A stretch of 40,584 nt of DNA from a virus. The stretch lies in the IMG/VR virus record IMGVR_UViG_3300033182_000270, positions 1-40,584 of that record, one strand, 5' to 3'. The position numbers and the translations under genes were made by a program. Shown here piece by piece: positions 8,715-17,700 of this stretch (within the stretch, counting starts at the first letter, position 1; the number at the start of each line of letters is the position of its first letter). Below the pieces are notes generated by a model. The model had not been told where the DNA came from, searched no databases, and saw only the letters and a list, made by a program, of their open reading frames with translations.

Positions 8715-11700
8715 ATGGCTGAATTTAAACTAGGTAGAATCAAATTTGTATGGCAAGGTGATTGGACACCAGCCACGTCATATGTAGTTGACGATGTTGT
8801 TAAGGTAAGCGGAAATAGTTATATTTGCGTTAGAAACCATACTTCAGCAGCATTGTTTGAAACTGATTTAGACTTTAATCCAACATATTGGAATTTAGTA
8901 GCTGGAGGCCTTGAATGGAAAGGAGACTGGCAGACTAGTACATATTACGAAGAAGGCGATCAAGTTAAATACGGCGGAACAGTATATGTTTGTATAGATG
9001 CACATACATCAGCAGCTGATTTAACACTAGGATTAGAAGCAGACCTAGCAAAGTGGGATGTTCTTGCAGAAACATTTAGTTGGGAAGGTGCTTGGACCAC
9101 AGCAAAGCGTTATAAATTAAATGATTTAATAACATATGGTGGTATTACTTATGTTTGTAACACAGCACACACTTCAGTTTCAGCAACCGGCGACTTAAAT
9201 GTTACAGGTGCATCAGGTGATGGTGCAGAAGCAACTCTAACATTCAGTGCTCAAGTTATACCTCCGTTTGAAGTTGGTTCAACTATTGCTATTGCAGGTT
9301 GCGATCCTGCAACATTAAACGATGCAGCAGCAGTCGTAACTGCATGTACTACAACATCAGTTTCTTATAGTAACTTAACTGATACGGCAGTTACTCCTTA
9401 TGTGTCTGGCGGAGTTATTACCGGTGACTATCAGGTAAAATTAGAAAATGACCAAGCTAAATGGACACCTTTTAATGAGGGTTTTGTTTATGTTGGTTCT
9501 TATACCGACGGCGTTCGCTATAGAGTTAATGACATTGTTAAGTATGGTGCAGGTACATGGATTTGTACAAACGCACATTCTTCAACTACTGCATTTGATT
9601 TAGCTAATTGGGATACATTTGTTGAAGGTTTACAGTTTGAAGACAACTGGGACGCTCTAGTAACTTATCAAGAAGGCGATGTAGTTACATATGGCGGTTA
9701 TTCTTATATTGCAAAACAAAACCATATTAATCAAAACCCAAGTACTGCAACAGCATACTGGGACGTTTATACTACTGGTTTTAACTTTAACGGTGATTGG
9801 AACAGTGCAACTCAATATAAGGTAGGAGACGTTGTACGTTTAGGCGGCTATACTTATGTTGCTAAACTAGATAATGTTGGTACAACCCCACCTGAAGCTG
9901 CTAACTGGAGTAGATTAAACCAAGGTTTACGCTGGATGGATGTTAGTGGTACGTATACCGCAGTGTCGGCAGCTACATTAACTGGAAATGGTATTAGTGC
10001 AACATTTGATGTAACTCGTACTAAAACAATTTATACCTTAGCAGTTAATAATGGCGGAAGCGGATTTGCAGACGGTGACACATTAAAGATATTAGGTACC
10101 GATGTTGGCGGATTGAGTCCGGTTAACGATATTACTATTACAGTAACTGGCAACGCATCTGGAGTAATATCGAGTGTTAGTTCAACAGGCAACTCAGTAA
10201 CATGGACAGACAGTACAACGTATGTAGAAGGCGACTTAGTATTTTGGGGAGCAAGCACATATATTTGTATACTTGCTCACGTTGCTGTAACTGGTAATAG
10301 ACCAGACAATGACACAAGTGCAACTTATTGGAACTTGTTCTCAGCAGGTACTGAAAGTTCTGTTCTTACAGTAGCAGGCGACACATATTATTACGGACCA
10401 ACAGGCCCAACACGTTTGCCAATTGGTCCAGATGGTTCAGTATTAAGATCAAAGAATGGATATCCTGAGTGGGCATACTATGGTATTATTAATAACTTAG
10501 TGTATGTTGCACCAACTGGTATAAACGACTTAACTGAAGGTAGAGGTTTGTCTGCAGACAAACCTTGGGGAAGTGTGCGTTTTGCATGCGAACAAATTGA
10601 AAAAGGTTATTGGAATTCTGCAGCAGTTTCGTTATTAAAGAAAAATAAACTTTATATAATGAAAGAAGTAACAAACTGGATATTGTATACATACACTGTT
10701 AACATCTCAGGTAGTGATGCAAGTTCAAATCAATTTATTTGTGATTCAACAGCAAATTTAATTGAAAATATGCCAATTGAATTTACTGGCACAGTTGGCG
10801 GTGTTACAGCAGGTACTAAGTATTTTGTTAGTTCTATAATTGACGACACACATTTTACTATATCAGCAACCGCAGGGGGCTTAGTCTTACCAGTAACTAC
10901 ACAAACAGCAGACATGCAAGGCGTATTGTCATATGATCGTGCTATATGTGAACGTGACACTGGTCTATTAACAGAGGCATTAATATTTGATATCGGCCAC
11001 GGCGGCAACGAAGAAACTACTAAAGCAGCGAGAGAATACTATACAGAATCGGGTTATAATTTTATTACATCTAACTTTGGCCAACAAACAATTCAGACAG
11101 TAGCCGCATATGAATTTATGAAAGGTTTGGTTGAAAAAGTACTCAATGGTACAGCAACATCAGCAACATATCAAGGGTTGTACAATGTTGCTGAAAATGA
11201 AATAGTACTTCCAGTAGTAGACAGTTCAATAGAAGCAGAAGCAGGAGTTGTTGCAAATGCGCAGTCACTAATAAATCTAGTAATTGACGCAATTAATGCT
11301 GGTACTGCATCTGCTATTTCAGCAGCAGTATATTCAAACACTACAATCAGTGTTAAAACTGGCACGTATTTTGAAGTGTTACCAATAGTAATTCCAAAAA
11401 ATACTGCGGTAGTAGGCGACGAATTGAGATCTAGTGTTATTAGTCCTCAACCAGCAATTGAAAATTTAGCATTTGATAAACCAAAGACTACTAGTGCTCT
11501 TAATAGAATCAAAGCAGTACTACCAAATCTTTTAACTAACAATGCAGTGGTACCAACAACAGGTAACGATGCAACACAATCGTACTTATATAATATAAAC
11601 AGTAGCATTGCAACTAGATCTGTTATACAAAATACAGATATAATGAAAGATATCATTGAAAACGACACTGCAACTACTATTGTAATGTCTCAGCCAGTTG

Positions 11701-14700
11701 ATTTTGATGCTGGATTTAAAAACGGTGTAAATCAAATATCTGCAAACATTGCATTTTTACAGACAGAAATGACAGATTGGATAGCAGCACAAGTTGGCGC
11801 TGCAACACCACCATTTGATGGGTCTTTTATATACGATACTGCAAAATGTGAAAGAGATGTTGCATACTTACTTCAAGCAATTCAGTATGACTTAACATAC
11901 GGCGGCAACTTAGCGTCTATTGAAGCAGGTAGAGCGTATTTTTCAAAAGGCGCAGCAGTGTACGGCACTGGCGAAAAAGAAGAAACTCTTGCTACATATG
12001 CATACTTAAAAACAATTATAGGTTACATAATTACTGCTGACGCAATTAGTTGGACTCCAGTAACAGGTTCGGCAACACAAGATACAGCAACGTACTCTGC
12101 AGGTAGTGCAGCAGCAGCGACCGCAGCTGAAAATCTTGTACAAGTAATATATGATATCATTGATGTTGACGGCGATACAAATGATGTAGGCTATCCAGCA
12201 GACACTACTCCGGATACATCATGGGTCAATCCGTCGTTAGTAGCTGTAAAAGATTTAATTCAAACTGCTAAACCTACAATTCAAACAAACGCAATTAATT
12301 GGGTAACAACTAATTATCCAACACTAGACTTTGATCAAGCACTATGCTCGCGAGATGTAGGGTATATTGTTGATGCAATTTGTTGGGACATACTGTTTAG
12401 ATCTAACTATCGCAGCATTAAATCAGGAATGGCATATAGACGTGGTTTAGTTTCGACAACTTTAGTTCTTACAAATCAACTAGATCCGACGCTCGGTATT
12501 ATTAACTTTATTAAAGAATCTGTAGTTAGTGAAACAGCAGGTACAGATAGTTTAACTTCTAATATCAATGTAATGACAGATGTACTAGCAAACGGCATAT
12601 CGTCTACACCAAGTTTTGTTTATACTATTCCAACAAGCGGATCAGCAAACGGGTCAGATAGCGGTTATTACAATGCTGCTCGTTTAATATCGGCTAATAA
12701 AGAATTCTTAAAAGCAGAAGTTACAGCATGGATTAATGCACAAATTACAGGAGCAGTTCCTCCGTTTAATGGATTTGTATACGATGCAACAACATGCGAA
12801 CGAGATGTTGGTTACATTGTTGACGCTCTATATTACGATATTATCTACGGCGGCAATTTTGCTACACACATTGCAGCACGTTCTTATTACAGTAACGGTG
12901 TACTAGTCGAAGTTGGTGAAGAAGAACAGGCAAAAGCACTATGGGCTTACGTACAAACTATTATTGGATATATTGCGCAAGGCGATGACGGCAGCTGGAC
13001 TAAAACACCAGCAAACGGGCAAGCTCAGATAGTAAGCGGTAATGCAGGTAGTGCAGCAGCAGCGACCGCAGCAGAGGATCTAATTCAAGATCTTTACGAT
13101 ACTATTGATACAGGAGTTAGCCCGACATTAGTTGAACCAACAGTTACCTGGGTATCAGATATGGCTTCTGAGACTGTAACTGCGAATACAAACATTGTGG
13201 CAGCTAAATCGCATATTCAAGCAGCAGCAGTAGCATGGGTTAATAACACATACAGCGAGCTAGTGTACGATATGGATACATGCAGTAGAGATGTTGGTTA
13301 CATTGTTGATGCACTGCGTTTAGATATGTTGTTTGAAAGCAACTTCCTATCTTCATGGGCAGGGATGAGTTATCATAGAAACATAACTTCGACAAATGTT
13401 GTGTTGAATGAACAATTAAATCCGTCATTAGGTATAGTAGGATATACTGGTGCAGCAGTAAAAGAAATAGCAAATAATACAACTGGTGTTGTTGGTAATG
13501 CATTAGCTTTAGAAAGAACAGAAAGAAGTACAAACGTAATGTACGATATTCTTGAAAATGGTCTAAACGGCGCTCCGGCAGAACTAATAACAGATCCGGA
13601 TGGTTTTGATGTTAATCTGTTCAATGCTAGATCACAAATTACTAATAACTACGCATTTGTTATAGCAGACGTATCACAATATCTAATTAATAACCATAGC
13701 GGTGTCTGGACAGCACTAGGTGCAACAGGCCAGGCCGCATGCCAACGAGATATTGGTTATATCTTAGATGCATTACGTTATGATTTAACATATGGTGGAA
13801 ACACACAATCACTAAATGTCGGTAGTGCGTATTATTCAGGCCTAGACCTAACTATTGACTCGACAGAACTAACTGCAACTTTAGCAGCATACAATCATTT
13901 AAAATCAATAATTGATGATATTGCTACACGTAACGGTGTTACAGCACAGTCTGGAAACTTAGTTAGTCAAGACTTATCAGGGACAGGCGGCGATGCTGCA
14001 TCTGGTGTATTTGCACAAGATCGTATACAAGATATTATTGATTGGATTACTGATGGTATTGCACCTGCTACAATTAATCCAGACACATCGTGGTGTGATG
14101 TAGATTTGTTAGCAGGATTTAACGAATTACAAAATAGAAAATCTGAAATACAGTTAGACAGTTTAGCATACGTTCGTAAGTTCTTCCAAGCTCTAACATT
14201 TGACGAAGCAACATGCAGTAGAGATGTTGGCTATATTGTTGATGCTGTAGGATACGATATTCTGTTTAACAGTAACTTTGCTTCAGGAATTGCTGGAAAG
14301 AGTTATCACAGAGCTATCGAATCAACTCAAGTAGTTATTGCACAACAAAAAGATGCAAGTTTAGGATTAATTAATTTCTTAAAATACAAAATTAAGGGAA
14401 TTGTTGCTGGCGGCGCAGTAGTACAAGCTAACGGCATTGTTGATGACATTGTTAATACAATTAATGGTGGAGCAGTTCCAAGATTCTTATGGCCTGTAAC
14501 AACTGTTACTGCTGATTACACAGCAGCTAAGAGAATTTGGGAAAATACAGAATTCTTAGCAGCAGAAACATTGCAGTACATTTATAATAATTACCCAGCA
14601 ATCGAATACAGTAGAACAACATGTGCTAGAGATGTTGGTTACATTGTAGATGCATTAAGATATGACTTAACATATGGCGGAAACTTTGCAAGTAAACAAG

Positions 14701-17700
14701 CAGGTATTGCTTATTATTCTAGACTGACAACAACATTACAGATAGACAGTGCAGATAAAGCAGCGACTTTAGCAGCATATGGAAATCTAAAAACAATATT
14801 ACAAGATATTGCAGATACTGGTTTAAGTTCTTATACTCCGTTGCAAAATATGGTTGACTATGTAAGTGGAGATTCGGGCGATGCAAACTCGGCAACTCGT
14901 GTTGGCGCATTAGTTGATGTAATCACTGATATTGTTGACACTGGTTTAACTAGTGGAGTTCCAACTATAACCATTACTGATATTTCTGGAAGTAATACTT
15001 TAACAACTGGATCAGCACATGGATTAGCAGTAGGTGACGAAGTTATTCCTCAAGCTGATGCAAACGGGTTAACAGGTGGAGTAACTTATTATGTGTTAAC
15101 TACTCCGTCTAGTACAGATTTTACACTAGCAGAAACATATGACGGGGCAGAAATAATAACTCTAACAGATGGTACAGGATTATCTATCGTTGCTGAATAT
15201 ACACTTCTACCTAGTGTTTCAGGAGTCACTGCTACAAAGATTGCACAAAACAAGTTACTATCTGCAAATAAAGCAATTATTCAAGCAACTATAATTAATT
15301 ATATTAATCAAAAATATCCTAATCTAAACTATAACTCTTCGGTATGTAGTAGAGATGTTGGATACATTCTTGATGCATTGCGCTACGATTTAATGTTCAA
15401 TACTAACTTTAGAAGTATCAAAGCAGGTATGAGTTATTATCAAGCTCAAGCAAGTCTAGTTGTTGGTGCACAAAAACGTGCAACATTACAAGCATTTAGA
15501 GAAATGAAACGTGTAGTTAGTGAAACACTAAATGATGCAGCAACTATTGCATATGCTAAGAAGATGATGTTAAATGTGATTAATATTATTGACAAAGGTG
15601 TTGGTGCAACTTTAGAAGTTTGTGGTACGTTAAGTTATTATAATAACATTGGTATTGCTCGTTCAGCAGAACTACTGCGAGCTAATGTGTCTTTCTTAGA
15701 AAACGAGTCAACTGCTTGGATTAAGAGTCAGTTTGGCGGACAAGTTACTGAGACATCATCAACAGGAAATGTTATTACTACAGCAGCATCGCATAACTTA
15801 AACGTTGGCGACCCTGTTGCATTCAGTAGCCCTGTTATCCAAACAATTATCGAAGAAGTTTCAAACACAGGAAATATTGTTACTGTTAGAACTACAGAAA
15901 ACGTTGTTCCTAACATGAAATTTGAAATAACAGGAAGTGGATTAGGTGCATTAACAGCAGGTGTGTACTATGTTAAAACTGTTGAAAGCACAACAACGTT
16001 AACTATCAGCGCAACTGTTGGTGGCGCAGTTGTTGCACCTGGAGATGCTACTGGATTAGCTTCAGTTACAATTGGCGGAGTTTGGGGTTCACTATCTCCA
16101 TCTATACAGTATTATGTTAAAACGACTCCTAGCACTAGTACATTGACAATAGCAAGTGACAACGATTTAACTAGTGAAGTTAGTGTGGCTGATGAATTAG
16201 GTGTGATGACTATTGCTTATTCGTTTGATGAAGAAGCATGTAAACGAGACATGGCAGCATACGTAAACGGTATAGTTGACGATTTAACGTTGCCAGGAAA
16301 TTATATGTCATATAGAGCAGCAGAGCTTTATAACAATGCTGTTGCAGGTTCAGAAATGAGTGACATGTTCCAGGTAAGTAATGCTTCTGGTTTACGTAAT
16401 TGTACATTAAGAGGTTTAGAAGGTGACTTATCGGATGAAAACGATTATGGAACTAAACGTCCAACCGCAGGCGCATTCGTTGCATTGAATCCAGGCTTTG
16501 GACCAAACGACGATAGAGTCTGGGTATGGACTAGATCTCACTATTCGCAAAACGTGACAATGTTTGGTTTTGGTTGTTCAGGTGCTAAGATTGATTCTGC
16601 ACTACACACCGGTGGTAACAAATCAATGGTTAAAAACGACTTTACAACTATTATTTCAGACGGACTTGGTGTATGGTGTACAGGTGCTGACTCGTTAACA
16701 GAGTTAGTATCAGTGTTTAACTATTACGGTTACGCAGGCTACATGGCTGAAAAAGGCGGACGTATTCGTGCTACAAACGGTAACAGCTCATACGGTACCT
16801 ACGGAGTAATTGCTGAAGGCGTTGACAGTAAAGAAGTTCCAATTTACGGTTACGTAAACAATAGAGGTGCTCAGGCACAAATTACTAATACTGTAACCGA
16901 CGCAGTAATGGAAATTTTAAGATTTGAATACGGCAATGCCGGATCTAATTACACAAACACTGTACATACTATTAACGGTTCAGGTTATAATGCAAATGCA
17001 ATAGCAGACGAATTCCGTGATGGAGCAGTTTTTGAGACTAGAATTGTTGATCTAGATAACGGTGAAGATGTAGGCGGCTCTAGTTATCTTACAGCAGCAA
17101 ATGCTGGTCAAGGTGGCGATGCGACAAGTATTACTATATCTGCTACTGACCAAGCATTAAGTGCAGCATACAAAGGTATGAGAGTACAAATAACAGCTGG
17201 TACTGGTGTCGGACAGTATGCAAATATACTAGTGTACGAAACTGGCAGTAAAGTTGCTAAAGTGTTTAAAGATAGTGCAGATCCGCTAACCGTAACAAAT
17301 ACTACAGCAACTACAAACGTAGTCACAGTTTCTAGTACAGCATCCTTATACACAGACATGCCAGTTTGGTTTAGTGGAACAACATTTGGTGGCATAACTG
17401 AAGAAACATTATATTATGTGTTAAATGTGTCTAGTTCAACTCAGTTCACAATAAGCACAACTCAAGGTGGTTCAGCAGAAACGTTAACAACTGCATCGGG
17501 TTCAATGACATTATTAGCAGCTGGTTGGGACCATGTTGTTCCAGGGACTGCTATCGAAAATGCATTAGACTTAACGACTACCTATATTATTGAACCAAGA
17601 ATAGAGTACACTGCTCCTGGATTTACAGCAGCAAGTGCTACGATGTCAGCAACAGCAACTTGGGAAGATATTACGTTTGGCGACTCTAAATATCTTGCAA

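Larger units (their letters stand above)
10929..16330 (+). repeat. Cys-Arg-Asp repeat array, mostly alternating between two types (ten copies)
   Basis: Ten copies of C-x-RD(V/I)GYI(V/L)DAL.(Y/L)D have their Cys at residues 745, 1045, 1211, 1361, 1523, 1676, 1834, 1970, 2211 and 2509. From copy 2 to copy 9 they alternate between type A (YGGN.AS...A...YYS) and type B (DxLF.SN(F/Y).S..AGM.Y.R, then SLGI). The A+B unit spans about 315 residues. Two NMPI-type or Ig-like inserts widen the last intervals. Fibre protein 1 has a single degenerate copy without the Cys (KRDAKLLIDALSYD, about residue 586). Confidence 0.8.

Noticed and set aside
10929-16330. Regularly spaced repeats considered as a CRISPR array
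   Set aside because: The period (about 450-500 bases), in-frame coding and amino-acid-level conservation show protein repeats, not short palindromic repeats with spacers.
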